Positions 1-11,932 of a stretch of 64,000 nucleotides of DNA are shown here, piece after piece. The position numbers and the translations under genes were made by a program. The notes beneath the pieces are model-generated. The model had not been told where the DNA came from. It worked only from the letters and a program-made list of their open reading frames with translations, and searched no databases. The stretch spans positions 1,364,001-1,428,000 of the forward strand of contig OZ287695.1 of NCBI GenBank assembly GCA_965649825.1, read 5' to 3'. The DNA comes from Penicillus capitatus (lineage: Eukaryota > Chlorophyta). Positions within the stretch are counted from its first letter, which is position 1. Each line of letters begins with the position of its first letter.

Positions 1-720
1 TGAGATCACTGTCCGTCTTCAGCGCATCAAAATCATAATTGAACAGAGCTTTGCCCACGACATCCAAAGTCAACTGTGAAAAACACCCTTCCATATCGAT
101 CGCTCCTTCCCTCTCTGCCACTGTTCTCAGTTTCTCCATCAAATGTCGCGTCGTTGGGACATGAACGCGGCCAATCATCTCATTGAGAAAAGTCCTGACG
201 ATAGGAGGTGCACAAACGAACAAAAGTGATGTGACGGGTTGGACTTGTGAAAGGCTGGATTGACAGCACGTCTGCGAAGACGCCAGGACTCCCCTCCCGC
301 CACAGCAAACCCATCTCCAAAGAGAAATCGACTCACCTCTGCCACCAATCCTTTGCTGTAGCAATTCTTTCTTGGATTGTCTGATGTTTGCAAGACAAAT
401 TTCGCAGCTTCCGGAGAGGAGATCACCAGAAAACTCGAAACAGGTCCTGTCGGCAGCAGGTAAACGGGTCCACTCTCCAACATCCACTTGTACAATGCCT
501 TAAATAAAGCACCTCCAAGCAACTCCTGGATATCTGTAGGCGTTGCTGAGACAACGGGGATATCCTAAGAGCAATGGAACAGGGGCGCTCATCTGGAGGT
601 ACCCTTACCGATTCGCCTCCCCACAAACGTCCGAGCTGTGTCAGCCATCCGGGACTGATGCGTGACTTTCCTGCCCCGGATGCATCGATGCTCTTGCCCT
701 CTGTCGTAAAAGCTACCTAG
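1..720 (-). CDS. CYP97-type cytochrome P450, N-terminal part (3' end outside window)
   Basis: Probable plastid carotenoid ring hydroxylase of the CYP97 family. Three exons are visible. The first carries SPGWLTQLGRLWGGES, then an intron at 565-608 (44 nt) leads into DIPVVSATPTDIQELLGG. The second contains ESGPVYLLPTGP, KGLVAEVSRFLFGDGF and WRLRRRAVNPAFH, which match the conserved N-terminal blocks of CYP97 proteins including the WKxRRR-type motif. A second intron at 195-244 (50 nt) leads to FLNEMIGRVHVP and then FSQLTLDVVGKALFNYDFD, where the window ends. The I-helix, ExxR and haem cysteine are therefore not visible. The real start and any transit peptide are unclear; sequence up to about 960 may belong to it. 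The CYP97 assignment is firm from the blocks; the substrate (beta- or epsilon-ring carotenes) is inference. Confidence 0.85.
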
Positions 721-920
721 AATAGTGTTTGTCTTGCAAAGATACAAAGGTCGTGCGATCGACGTCGAGATCGGGTGTCTCTTCGATTGAGGTGCGGGTC
801 CGAATGCAACGCTTACGCCATCTCGGTGCGATGACGCGTTTCGATCGCGAATGCGTTTCGACGAGAGACCATCGTCGTGATGGGATCGAGATCTGCATCG
901 CTGTCACACAATATGTCCAA

Positions 921-1830
921 TCACTGGTACAAGTAAGCGCGATTGCTACGTTGATTGAAGGCATCTTCGATCTCGATCAACGATGACCTCGGAAAGACGT
1001 GTCGCAGAACGAACGTCAACTGATCTTGTGCCTCTACAGAAACGGGACTCGACTCGGTCACACCTAAACGATCGCCGATCGCCGACATAACGATCACATC
1101 ATACACAAACGTGCCCAGAACAAGGCGGACGAGGGCATCGACAGATGTAGGAATGAGATTGCGAGGCGTGTAATCGATGGTTTCCCCATAGCCATACTTC
1201 TGTTTCTCCTCTTCCCTCAGCATCTCAAATTGGCCAATCTCACATTCCAGATCACGCCTAGATCCATACGACACTGCACTGCATCGATTGTGGTGGTCAT
1301 ATCAAAAGGCATGTTACGATCCGCGCAGTCGGACAGCTGCTTTGACGATAAACTTTGGAGAGATGGAGCCAAAGGAATGTCGTGCCATCCACAGGACACA
1401 GAGCATGTATCTCAACTGCCCCGGCTAACCACACTTGCTATCTCACTCTTTTTTGAACAAGCTTTCCTAACAGCGCACCTCACCATACTCTTGTTGAATT
1501 TTGCTGCATATCGTGTTCATTTCGTCATCGATCCCATCGTAGATCAATCTCGAGAATTCCTGATAGCTCTGCCAGATCACGATGCCGCCCATTCGCGATC
1601 CTCATGCAATCAGATCGAACAAGGACGTTACCAGACCGGTCTCCTCTTCGACGCCCTTCGGGGTTGTGAGCTTTGCGATGAGGCCAACGACGGGGAGATC
1701 ATTTCGAAGCTTCTGTGCAAAGTCTGTCACCTTCTTGAAAGGCTCGCCCCTTCAAAGCCACACGTCACGTCGATCAGCAGCTCTCTGTTCTTTACCGTGG
1801 CTCTTTGGCATCACACCGAACAGAAAGTGG
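921..1830 (-). CDS. Unrecognised multi-exon protein
   Basis: I do not recognise this gene. Exons can be chained on the minus strand: ELLIDVTCGFEG near 1770, then EPFKKVTDFAQKLRNDLP and VVGLIAKLTTPKGVEEETGL, a 63-nt intron (gtaacg to cag), YQEFSRLIYDGIDDEMNTIC, a 54-nt intron, PGQLRYMLCVLWMARHSFGS, a 63-nt intron ending near 1260, and finally a long exon with EKQKYGYGETIDYTPRNL and DRLGVTESSPVSVEAQDQ that stops at 921. Reading frame and splice sites agree at three junctions, so it is very probably a real gene of about 260 residues or more. The first two blocks are adjacent in sense but lie in different frames with no intron of normal size between them, which may be a sequencing error or a missed splice site. 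No membrane segment or known motif is evident. The start is not defined. Confidence 0.55.
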
Positions 1831-1991
1831 GACGCGTCTGACGCAGCTCCGCCTCAGAGGTGCTGCAAATCGTGGGATTGATACGTGGATATGCATTTGG
1901 ATCGACGCTGTCACGTCGTGGCATCGTTGTGTGTATCATCTCGTCTTTTCGCTTTACCGGTCAGCCAACCTTTCCCTTACCTGACAGCAAC

Positions 1992-2813
1992 ATGTCGGCC
2001 ATTTCCACGAAACCGGTACTCGTTCAAGTCAAGGAAAAAATCGACAAGGCTCTGCTCAACGACGAGGTCGCCACTGCCGATTTCGTCGACATTTGTCACT
2101 CCATTATATCTGTTTTCGACAATCTCGGTTACACTTCTCACTTTTTTTCTGAAATAAAGCAATGGGGAGTTTAGGCACAATTTTTTGCTTTGCAAAGAAG
2201 GAATTTGCTCTCAAAGTGTGCATTGATGCAGCAAAGGATGCCTCCTTTCACCTTTTGTCCTTTAGAATGCCAGCCTACAAGAGGCGAAAGGGAGATTTAA
2301 GACATTGCGAGAATTGGTGAATCATGACAAAGAGGTAGGTGAGCGATTGTCTGGATGGCACGACTGCATGACAAGAGGCATGGTGTGCAGAATAATTGTG
2401 TCACCACCAAAAACAGCCGTGCACGAAATCTGCATCGACTGGGAAGCGCATTGACGTTTATCATGACACTCATGCAAGAGCTGTCGAGATCGACGGCCGT
2501 TCAACTCAAAGATGCTGCCCATGTTGCCTATGATGTGGCACTAGCACCCATTCACACCAAACTCGTAAAATCTGTCGTTATCGCTGGACTGTTGGCCCTT
2601 CCTTCACGTGCCACCTTTCTGGAAAACATCAACGAAACAGGCAAGCTCCACACGCTGCAGCGGATGTGATGACGATATTTGTGGTCGACAGAGGCGACGG
2701 CAAAAACGAGAGCGATCGCTTTGCTGCCTGTCGGAAAGAAGTTGGTGAGGCATATCGAGTCACTCTATGACGAACCCATGCCGGTGTCGAACACATGGTT
2801 CATCTCAACGTGA
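1992..2813 (+). CDS. Glycolipid transfer protein domain (GLTP/ACD11-like) protein
   Basis: Cytosolic lipid transfer protein of the GLTP fold, nearest to plant ACD11-like ceramide-1-phosphate carriers. Five exons: 1992-2127, 2175-2215, 2266-2334, 2391-2640 and 2692-2813. Splicing gives DICHSIISVFDNLGTIFCF, LRELVNHDKE, RARNLHRLGSALTFIMTL (the lipid head-group region) and APIHTKLVKSVVIAGLLALP followed by NETE, in the family order. The last intron starts with GC instead of GT (gcaagc), is 51 nt long, and restores the family NETE motif and the terminal helix (LLPVGKKLVRHIESLYDEPM). About 205 residues, the usual GLTP length. It converges on the P450 reductase gene, 73 bp away. Family assignment is strong; the exact lipid is unknown. 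Confidence 0.85.
2641..2691 (+). other. GC-AG intron in the GLTP-like gene
   Basis: This 51-nt segment begins gcaagc and ends gacag. Reading through it without splicing truncates the protein at KLHTLQRM. Removing it joins ...ENINET to EATAKTRAIALLPV and restores the family C-terminus. It is the only GC donor I found among about 30 introns examined. Confidence 0.75.
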
Positions 2814-2886
2814 GAGATGGGTCCGATCGCCAAGTTATCTGTACATCGACGCTATTGACTTTTCAAAGAGAACATCCAGCAACGGG

Positions 2887-5361
2887 TTAAAACCATACGT
2901 CGCGTTGATACTTTCTTGATGCAGCAAGCGTATCTAAGTACTTCGCCGCATCTTTCGCATTCACAGATCCGTGTGTTTGGATAATTCGCCGTAAACAGTT
3001 TTCTACATCGGGCGCCATAAACTGGGCATCTCCGCATACGTAGATGTGACCTTCGTCTTTTAACAGCTTCCACACAGCTTCCTTGTTTTCCCACAGCAGA
3101 TCCTGAACGTAGATCTTCTTCTCCTACAGGACATGAGCGTGAGGTATAGGCCATGAGTTTGTGTTACACTTGTTCTCTAGAAAAGGCCGTATGCAGTTGT
3201 ATGATGCCACGTTGGTTCCAATCTTCCAGTGTTTCTGCATAGAGATAGTCTTGATCTCTTCGTCTGCATCCAAAGAAGAGAAGATTCACGCCAACGGCAT
3301 CGTTCTGTGCCATGGCCAGTTTCTCCATAATAAATGAACGGAAAGGAGCGAGTCCTGTTCCGGGACCGATCATAAGAGTAGGAGTCGTGAGCGAAGCAGG
3401 CAGACGAAAATCCGGGTTGACGGTAATGTAGATAGGCACACTGTCGCCAATTTGGAGACGTTCCGTCAAGTAGGTAGACGCAACGCCAACGCGTTCTCGA
3501 TGTCGTGCTTTGTACTTAACTTCAGCTACCGTGATCGAAATGGACGAGCTGGAATGGAGATAGGAAGAGGAGATGGAGTAAAGACGCGGTAGCAGTGGCC
3601 TCAAACTGTCCAGAAACTACACATCCATGCACACCTGCTCTCTATTCAACGAGAAGCAAAGTATGACCTGTTTGAGAGGAAGAGGCGGCGTCGGAAATTC
3701 TTGAAGTATATCGATGACATGTCGACTCTGAAGATAGAGCTCTCTCTTCTCCATGTCCTGCACGATGGATTCCAGAAACGGCGGCGCCTATGCATTCCGT
3801 TTAGATCACAGCGCATAGAAGACAGGCACAGAGAGCAACTAACCTGTTGTTCTGTAGCGTGCTGTAAATCGCAGATCGACTGGCCGCTGTCATGGAGGCC
3901 GCCGTTTCCTTTCAGTTTCGGTCCAACGGTGTGATTACTATGCATCATCTCTCCCTTTCCACTCCGTAAATGCTGCTGTATAAGAGTGAACAGTTTGGTC
4001 TTGGGAGTTCTGTAAGATCGACCATGAGTAAGTGCAATGCATGTGCGATAGAACCTTAGATCGTAGAGTCGCAACAAGGCATTCCGCAATGAAACAACCT
4101 CTTCCCCATTTTCTCCCGCAAGTTTCGGTGCCCAGGATGGCACTGGAATTTGAACATCTCTATCGATCTTCAGCGCTTCCATGATCTCATCGACATCCTA
4201 GTCCACAAACGGCGATCTCTGTCGCGATCCCTTCGTGGAAAATGCAAACGCTGGGTCGATTGTTGGGATAGATGCCAACAGCATCTCCTGGAAGATATGA
4301 GAGTCCAGAGTCTGTGATGTCTAACTCCAGATGCATCGTGATCTTATCGTTGTCATCCGACACACGACACAGATTCCATCGCTTTGTAACTCTTGCCAGA
4401 AACGGACGATGCTTTGTCCACAGTCTATCATCCTCATCAGATACGGCAACAGAATCTAGGAAATCACTTGTTGCCCTTCAGACATGCTTTCCATTCGACA
4501 TAACCGACCTGCAAGACTGGATGTTCCGGGAGAGAGATCCAGCGACGGCAGTGCCGACAGGACAGCCGAGATCCACTGATCGATCACTGTCCAATTCTCT
4601 CTGTCAACTGTCACAAAGCATGTCGCTTCCTGGGCTCCTTGCCGTTGCAATGCAGCTCGGATCTGTTCTCCACATCGACAGAAATGTGTATAAGACCTGA
4701 AACGACACAATCGCAGCATCATCAGTTTAACGAAACGTCCAGCAAGAACCGTGCACTTGTCTCCAAGGGCGCAGACAGAGAAGTGGAGAGCAGAAAGATC
4801 ACCAACGGATTCTCCATCAAAGAGCCATTCACAGAACGATCTCGCTTCGTAGGGAGGTACGCCATCTCCTTGGGTCGAACAGACGAAGATCGCGATTTCT
4901 TCCTTGGACAAGTCCACGCCCTTGGGACAATCCGCCATGTTCAACACAATCGGCCTGGATCGTACAAGAGTCCACACATCCACACTACAACCCGTAGCGT
5001 ACCAGTAGACACCGCTCTCTTTGATCCGATCCGCCAGAACCTCAGCCACTTCTTTCGACAACCCAAACTCGGTACCATAGATGATCGGGATGCAGATCGC
5101 ATTCACCGGCACAGGTTCCATTCCCTTCTTCTGCCGTTTTTCATCACTGGGAGAAGAGAAGGCATCGCCGAGGAAACTGTTAAAATTTGAAGGCTGTCGT
5201 TTGGGCGGCGATGCATCTTCGATAAGAAATGTCTCGAATCGCGCTCGGGTCGACGACGATGGAGGTCGACGTGTCGTGCGGAGATACCATAAGAGAGTGA
5301 GACAAATGACGCCTGTGCCGATGAAGGCTACGTGCATCGTTGAGCTGTTACTGTCCCACAT
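2887..5361 (-). CDS. NADPH-cytochrome P450 reductase
   Basis: ER-anchored diflavin reductase that passes electrons from NADPH through FAD and FMN to P450s. The N-terminus has one hydrophobic anchor (HVAFIGTGVICLTLLWYL). The FMN domain follows: IPIIYGTEFGLSKEVAEVLA, VCSTQGDGVPPYEA and ALGDKSYTHFCRCG, the last restored by a 60-nt intron near 4700-4760. The connecting and FAD domain includes LPGDAVGIYPNN, then LLPRLYSISSS (FAD binding). The NADPH part has GPGTGLAPFRSF, FFGCRRRDQDYLY and GHIYVCGDAQFMAPDVE, ending with the typical YQRDVWF. At least four introns of 50-60 nt. The first ATG in frame is at 5361; a second lies ten codons later. It sits directly behind the nicastrin gene with only 2 bp between that stop codon and this ATG, so its promoter or 5' UTR must lie inside nicastrin, or the two share a transcript. 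Confidence 0.93.
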
Positions 5362-5363
5362 GA

Positions 5364-8024
5364 TCAAGAATGTTTCGCTCTCTTGTCATAGACCGAACGA
5401 GCAAAGAGGGACAGAAGAACAGAGGCGATCGTTGTCGCAACACCGGCGATCAGAACGCGCACTTCTGTGGTATGGGGTTCGACGATATAAAGACGGAATC
5501 GAGGTGACGTGGAAGCCGACCATTTCGATTCCGTCCAGAGACGATCGGACGCCCATCCATACCTTGCGGCCACCACATTGGATGCTAAGTCGGCTGTCAC
5601 ATCAGAGAACCAGCTTCTTCAGCACACCGTCTCAGATTTTGGGATGGAGGAGGAAAGCAGACCCGCAGAGCGGATCCGAAGATTGGCATGGGATCCATTT
5701 CAGAGATAGAGAGTAGGATGGGACAAAGTAGATGGAAGCGGATTGGCAGCGGCCATAAGATTCTTCGCCGCTAAGCAATGCGCGATGTCCAATGCATACC
5801 TGCACACGCGTCATGGCTCATGACAGGATGCAGCGACTAGAGACGCACAGTGCCCTCTTCGCTGTTGCATGACAGCTTGTGTAGATCACAGGCCTTTAGC
5901 GAATGTGTACTCGATGTCTCTTCGGCTAATCTGCTGCCCATAAAATTGAAGAGGAAGTTCTCGATGTTTTTCCGTATTTCGAATCGCGCTTCCTGCAATA
6001 GAAGGCCGTTTGAGTGGTATCGAACAGCAGAGATACGTGTGTCTTGCCTGACGTCGATCGTCAAATGTAAAGATCGATGTATAGTGCTCGACGGCTGTCG
6101 TGCCCAGAATATCTCTGTAGGATACAGACATGAATCGCTGGGCCATTGCACATGACAATCCTGGTTGCTCTCTCACCAAACAGTCCATCAGAGTAGAGAC
6201 GGTGTCTCGGATTTCTTGAGTGTCCATCATCTACCACACACATGGGTCATCACAAGCATACATACAGGCAGTACATGGATCTCTTTTGTGTTTTCTGTGG
6301 CGAGATTGTAGAGGGACTGAGCAATGAGCATTGCTGCTTGAACAATGGCTTCGGGATCTATGCTCTCGGAATCATCTAGGACACTCTCATAGTATGGATG
6401 TCGAAACTCCCGATCGAATTCTTCCAGGACGATGCCTTCGTAGGAGGCTCTGACGGTGAGCCATGTCATCAACGAAGAGGGTGGCAGTCCAGGATTCTCC
6501 TCCGATGCTGCATGCACTGTTGCCTGTTTGCACACAGAACCTCACAATCGGATCAGACCCCGGCAGCGCGTCACTTCAGAGAAGCCACGGCGCGTTGCAC
6601 TGCGAAGAGATCGAAGGAGATTCTCTGACGTTTCTTTGGACTGTCCATGGACAAAGAACTGATACTTTCCATCATCCTTCTGAGCTCTGCCGATCTGGCC
6701 AATCTCAACGATCTACGTGCCAATGGATGGACGGTTGGCTGGATGGTATAGGATGGATGCGGTTCCACTTTCGAAATGGATGAGAGATCAAGGGGAGGGT
6801 TGTGGCCAAACGCACCGTGTTCCCCAGGCGTCATTTCCACAATCATCCTCCTGGAACCCATGTAATCCCATGGCTCGCTCGACAATGCCGCAAATGCCAG
6901 GCGATGGCGGTAATCGGCGGCTGAGGTCTTCTTAGATAGAATATCGATGACTGTTAACAAGGTCAATAACCCAGACATGCTTGAATCTCCTCCCTAACGA
7001 CACATATTCTTTCATGTATGCTTCGCTGTTCGAGTGTTGACGACCTTGATGCGATCGAGAAAGAAACCAGCAGTGTCCATCCTCGCCATAACGAGAATCG
7101 TGTTGCTCGAAGTGATGGGCTTTGCAGGAAAGAGTCCCAGAACGGAATAGCCACCAATGGGATCGCACTGCTTGTGTTTTAGACACTCCAAGGAGTTCTC
7201 GCGAGCGGCCATCAGATTCTCCACTTCAACGTGGAACAGTGGACCGGTGAATCCCTGACCCAACGCACACGATACTCCATTGTTGCACAAGAGAGAAACG
7301 CAACCTGATTGTTGTTCTCTTTCGCAGCTTTCAGCAGATCTCTTTCCATTTCTGGATCAGTCAGGAAAACGGGAACCGGAGCATATTGGTAACGAAGTCC
7401 AGTTCCCCAACGATTCCATGCGTAGTCTCTCCTTGCATAGGGAAAAGATGCGTTTGGGAACTTGGCATTCGGAAAGACCTCGCCACTCGAAAACCCTTCT
7501 GCACCTGTAGATGTCCATGCCTTAAGCCAGATCCTTCACACATAGATGGATCACTTTTACTCTTTAAGGCTAAAACGGCGACAGTATGTTTCGACCATTC
7601 AGGATGCAGCTGAATGCGTTTCAGGACTTTTGGTAAGAGATGCAGATCCACGAGCAAAACACGCTCTCCTGTATGCATCCAATGATGCATGGAGCACTCG
7701 GTGGGAATCACCTTGGATCGTCTGGTGCTCATCGTCGATGCGTTGGAGAGGTGCGCGTTTCGATCGTCCGTTTGTCCGTTCGCAGCCATAGACCGCTGTG
7801 CTTGTCAAGATTTTGAAGCAACCTCCATCGAACTGCTCTCTCTTGAGATATCGCTTGACATCCTGTATCGACGAAAGCCCCTCGCTATGTACACCTACTC
7901 GCGACATCCATCATTTTTCGAAACGGTAGCCTGTGACTCATGTCCTACTCGAGAAGAGGCAGAGAGAAACGAGCGTTATAAGAAGGGTCATCGGAAGACA
8001 GTTAAATTTTATAGTTTGGGTCAT
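5364..8024 (-). CDS. NCSTN: Nicastrin (gamma-secretase subunit)
   Basis: Large luminal subunit of the gamma-secretase intramembrane protease. Exon 1 gives a signal peptide (MTLLITLVSLCLFSS) and is joined to VHSEGLSSIQDVKRY by a 54-nt intron at 7895-7948. Diagnostic blocks follow in order: CDPIGGYSVLGL and NTILVMARMDTAGFFLD (the peptidase-like fold), GLLTLLTVID, RLAFAALSSEPWDYMGSRRM, LPPSSLMTWL, FRHPYYESVLDDSESIDPEA with QSLYNLATENT, then WTESKWSASTS before a single membrane helix (VLIAGVATTIASVLLSLFAR) and a short basic tail ending KRAKHS. This matches animal and plant nicastrins from the lectin-like domain to the C-terminal anchor. Many short introns; I did not place all of them. ATG chosen at 8024 because it begins the signal peptide. 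Confidence 0.85.
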
Positions 8025-8187
8025 CTTTCATAACAAACAACGCCCATGAACATCTATGAATTTTCGAACATGAGATATTCAACAGGGGGTCAGATTTTCA
8101 TTGCGGGTCCAGAACCACATGACTGTCAAATGTTGAGAAATTGGGACAACACCTCAGACTATACGGTTTTGAATGACATTCGTTTTC

Positions 8188-11100
8188 TCAGGCAGTTCCT
8201 TGGGGAGTATCTTCCCACTCCGGTTTCTTCTTTCTGAGAGCACTATACATCGCCGTCCAGTTACCGACTTCTCCCTGAGGTCCGATTGTCAAACACAGTG
8301 ATGGAAAGACGAAGACACTAAAGAGGAAACTCGTCAAAACAGTGGCTGTAATATTGAAAGCGAATTTCTGGAAGAAGACGAGAATGGTCGCCCATAAAAA
8401 GAGACCAGAAATCAATGTCGTCAAAGCTCCAGCTGTCACAGAAATGCCTAGATGCGTCATTGCATCCCTCGTTCGATCGGCACGGTTGGAATGCGGACTC
8501 TCCATATACGCATCCGACAAATGAAGAGTGTAGTCCATAGAGAAACCGATCAAAATGACGATGGTAATCGATTCTGCCGTTCCCAAATCCCAACCCATCA
8601 TGGCTCGAATGCCCACACCCATCACCGTTGCAACGATACCGGCAATTGTCATGACAGCAATGACGGATATGATGACGTTGCCACTGGCGACGTTCAGCAC
8701 GACGAATGCAAGAACAAACACCAGAACCAGTCCAGAGATGGCACCACTGATCAGAGCGTCAGATGTCGATGGCCACAGCCACGCTTGGCGTCCAGATTGG
8801 AATCCGCGACTCACTGATGAGGCATTGTTGTTCGATGCTTCACTATTCAAATTATCCATAAAGTCTTCCCATTCATCGATGACTTTCTTAGCTTTGGAGC
8901 TCGATCCAGGGGGTCTAAACGTCGAATCGAATCTGAAGAACACAAAGCGGATTTCTCCTCTCCCCTGGCTGTAGCCGATGTCTTCACCGTACTCCACCGA
9001 CTTTGCTTCGATCGACAGGTATTCTGCGATTCGGTCGTTAAACACATTTGGCTCCAGCGGAATCGACTCGGGTGGATCTCGTGCTTGCAACCACTCGTCG
9101 AAGTCTTCAATCCAACACTTTTGTTGTAGAGGGTCTTCTGCGAGGCGATCGTGGTCGATGTTGATGAGATACTTTGGAATACACGCAGAAGCGCTGCACG
9201 GAGCTTCTCTGACTCTTCTGCAAACACTCATCAGGAACTCCTGTGCTGCTATCGGTGTTGGATCGAAATCCAAATCGTACTCAAGTTTGCCGTAGTCTTC
9301 AGAATCCCATGGATCTCTGCCACTCGTGTCCATTCCTTTCAGTCCCCAGGCCAGATACACCTCTGCCACATTGTCTTCAAAACTGTCTCTGAAAGGCGTT
9401 TTATCTGGATCGAAATAATCCAGAACTTGGTTAAGGGCGTGATCTTCAGGATACCAGCTCTCTGCTCCATCAGGAGTTTTGAATGTCGAGATAAAGCCAA
9501 TGCCAACGCAAAAGAACGTGAGCCCGATCGCCAGAATCACGTATTTTGATCTCTGCAAGAAGAGGAAGAATGGTCCGTAGAAGAACTTTTCGATCGATCT
9601 GAGTTCGTGGACACCAGCATCGGCCAGAGAAGATTGTCGTCTGAGAACAATGGGTCTGTCATTGGTCTGAGGCTGACCAGAGGCGGCTGGGGGAGGTGGA
9701 TAGGAGCTGCCCTGTTCATGATGTGGCGGCGCCTGAGCCATCTCCACTTCCGGATCATGAGCGCTCTGCGGTGTGGTCACAGTTGAGCTGGGTTCTCCAT
9801 GTTTCGCCTGGTGACCACCAGCGGCGCTTTCTGTCAACGGCAGAAAGAATGTCTCGTCGATCTCCACATGACAGCAGGTGCAGCATGGAAGGTAGGTGTT
9901 TACCCATGAAGGGCGACGATCTGGAATGCAGCACGGACAGATCCACTTTGTCATATACGGTGTGTAGCCAGCGTAGATAACAAGAGTCGGCGGCATAAGG
10001 AAGAGGTTGATGAGGAAGAGGAAAACGATACACAGAGCCGCAAAGATGCCAAAAGCCTGCATGGGCATCAGAGGAGACACAGCTGTGGCAAAGAATGCTG
10101 CCATAGTCGTAAACGATGTCACAAACACAGCCTTGGAGGCACGACTTGCCGAATACATCAAACGACCCTACAGAACACCAGACGATGATCGCATCACGCT
10201 TTCTCTTTATAGTGATGGTATGCATACCTGTAGACTTGGATCGATTCCTGGAACGCTGCCCGACTGCTTGTAGGCATCTGTGAAGACAAAGATGTCGTCT
10301 GCACCGATACCGAGCAGAATAAAGATGACAAGCAAATTCATTTCGTTGAAGAAACCGATCTGGAACACGGGCTTGTAGAAGAACAGAGCCACGGGGAACG
10401 ACATGAAGATCTCCACGATGCCGATGAGCGAGAGAAACACAGATCCCAGATGAATGAGCATGTAAACCCAGACGGAGAGAATGGACAGACCAGCCCACAT
10501 AAAATCTGCCATCACCACTTTCGAATTTTCACGGTCGTTCAATTCTGGATTATAGAACAGGACTTCGAAATTATCCAATTCGCCAAAGTCACTGTATTCC
10601 GTTTTGAGTGGAGAGGGTGCTTCCATACCCAACAGATCGAACAATCTATCTTCTAAGTCCTCCAAAAATTCGTCGTACATTTCATCGATCTGATCGTCTT
10701 CATCTGTTTTGCTGCTGGTATAGCTCTCAACCTCTTCGCCTTTTGCTGCCTTCTCTCTGCCTTTTTCAAACTCGGCAAAATTGATTGGCAGACCTAACTC
10801 AAATCGTGACCGTGTATACTTCGAAGAATCTGTGGTGTTTTCTCCTCCTTGACTATCGTCCAGGAAAAAGGAGGCCTCAAAGAGATTCTGTGCACACACC
10901 ATGGATGCGATGTGAAGATGAGGATCAGATGCCTACCGCGTTCATTCTGCTGAGCCCAAACTGAATGAAGTTATCCTCGGTTTCATTACCAAGATACCCA
11001 CCAAACGAGGCATTCTCGAAATTGTACTCGTAGAAATAGAGCAGAACACTGAGGGGAAATGCACACGGAGCGTTTGCAGAATTTGTCGTGGAGGTATAGT

Positions 11101-11704
11101 TCCGTAAGCACACATCTTTGTAACGATCGCTCATAATCTCGTTTTCCACCTAACCGACGAACAAACACACGTTCTCAGCATCTTCCTACAGCAAGAAGAC
11201 AGATGCCATATGCTTACCCTCCTCTGCGTCTCCAAATTTTCCTTCGTAAACACATTGGGCTCGCCTTTCTTGACCTCGTACGTCACAAATATTTGCAATT
11301 CGTCTGGAGCGACACTGTAAAAAGCCTGGTCCGTCTCTTGACCTAGACACAAAGCGCAGGTTCCATGCAGCTCCGTCGTGCAGGCGGTTTCGTACTTAGT
11401 TGTTCCAATGCTTCCTCGATGGCGGCGTCTCGTTTTACATGCTTATTCGTCTTGATATCCCACTCGCCTCCACCCTCCGACAATTTGAATCCGAGTATGG
11501 CACCAAGAGCGCCGAAGAAAAAGATAACTCCCAAAATACCGAAGAACAACTACACAGAAGTACACCACACCGTAACGTCGATATTTTTGTCAGCATCCTC
11601 GTGGGTGAGTATTTTACAAGTAATGGATGGTCGTAAGACAGTAGCGCATAACGTTGGAGCCACCCTATGGGACCCTTTTCAAAAACGATGTTCCGCTTTT
11701 TCAT
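8188..11704 (-). CDS. Dispatched/Patched-like RND transporter with sterol-sensing domain
   Basis: Polytopic membrane protein of the eukaryotic RND group (Patched, Dispatched, NPC1). The start MKKRNIVFEKGPIGWLQRYA lies just before the first helix (ILGVIFFFGALGAILGF). A long extracytosolic domain follows, then a helix bundle with LLGIGADDIFVFTDAYKQS, the GxxxDD proton-relay motif of RND proteins. A proline-rich cytosolic linker (near 9650-9790) precedes a second half starting at SKYVILAIGLTFFCVGIG, with a second loop and a second bundle containing LIGFSMDYTLHLSDAYMES. About 1,050 residues over several exons; the last exon (10,161 to 8188) codes for more than 600 residues. Closer to Dispatched than to NPC1, since the N-terminal NPC1 domain is absent. 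The transported lipid is unknown. Confidence 0.85.
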
Positions 11705-11932
11705 GACGTCAAGGTTCGACGGCGACGTGTGCGATTTCCTGCGGCCAACGATGAATGGTAAGACTATGGTAACAAACTAAGCTGAGCGGAAACAAATACA
11801 GATGGTTGTTTTGTCATGATGACGACGTGACAATACAGGACTTGTCATGACTTCAACGTCGTTTCCCTCAGCGAAGCACCACCGTCGATTTCTCATCCGG
11901 GCGTTCCATACGTCACTTCGACCAGAGCAGCC
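11705..11932. promoter_or_regulatory. Divergent intergenic region, Dispatched-like / NADK2
   Basis: The Dispatched-like ATG (11,704, minus) and the likely NADK2 ATG (11,933, plus) face away from each other over 228 bp, so this stretch should hold both promoters. A second possible NADK2 ATG lies at 11,847. I see no clear TATA box. Confidence 0.4.

Noticed and set aside
1230-1841. 203-codon plus-strand frame near the left end
   Set aside because: It is antisense to a minus-strand gene whose exons splice consistently.
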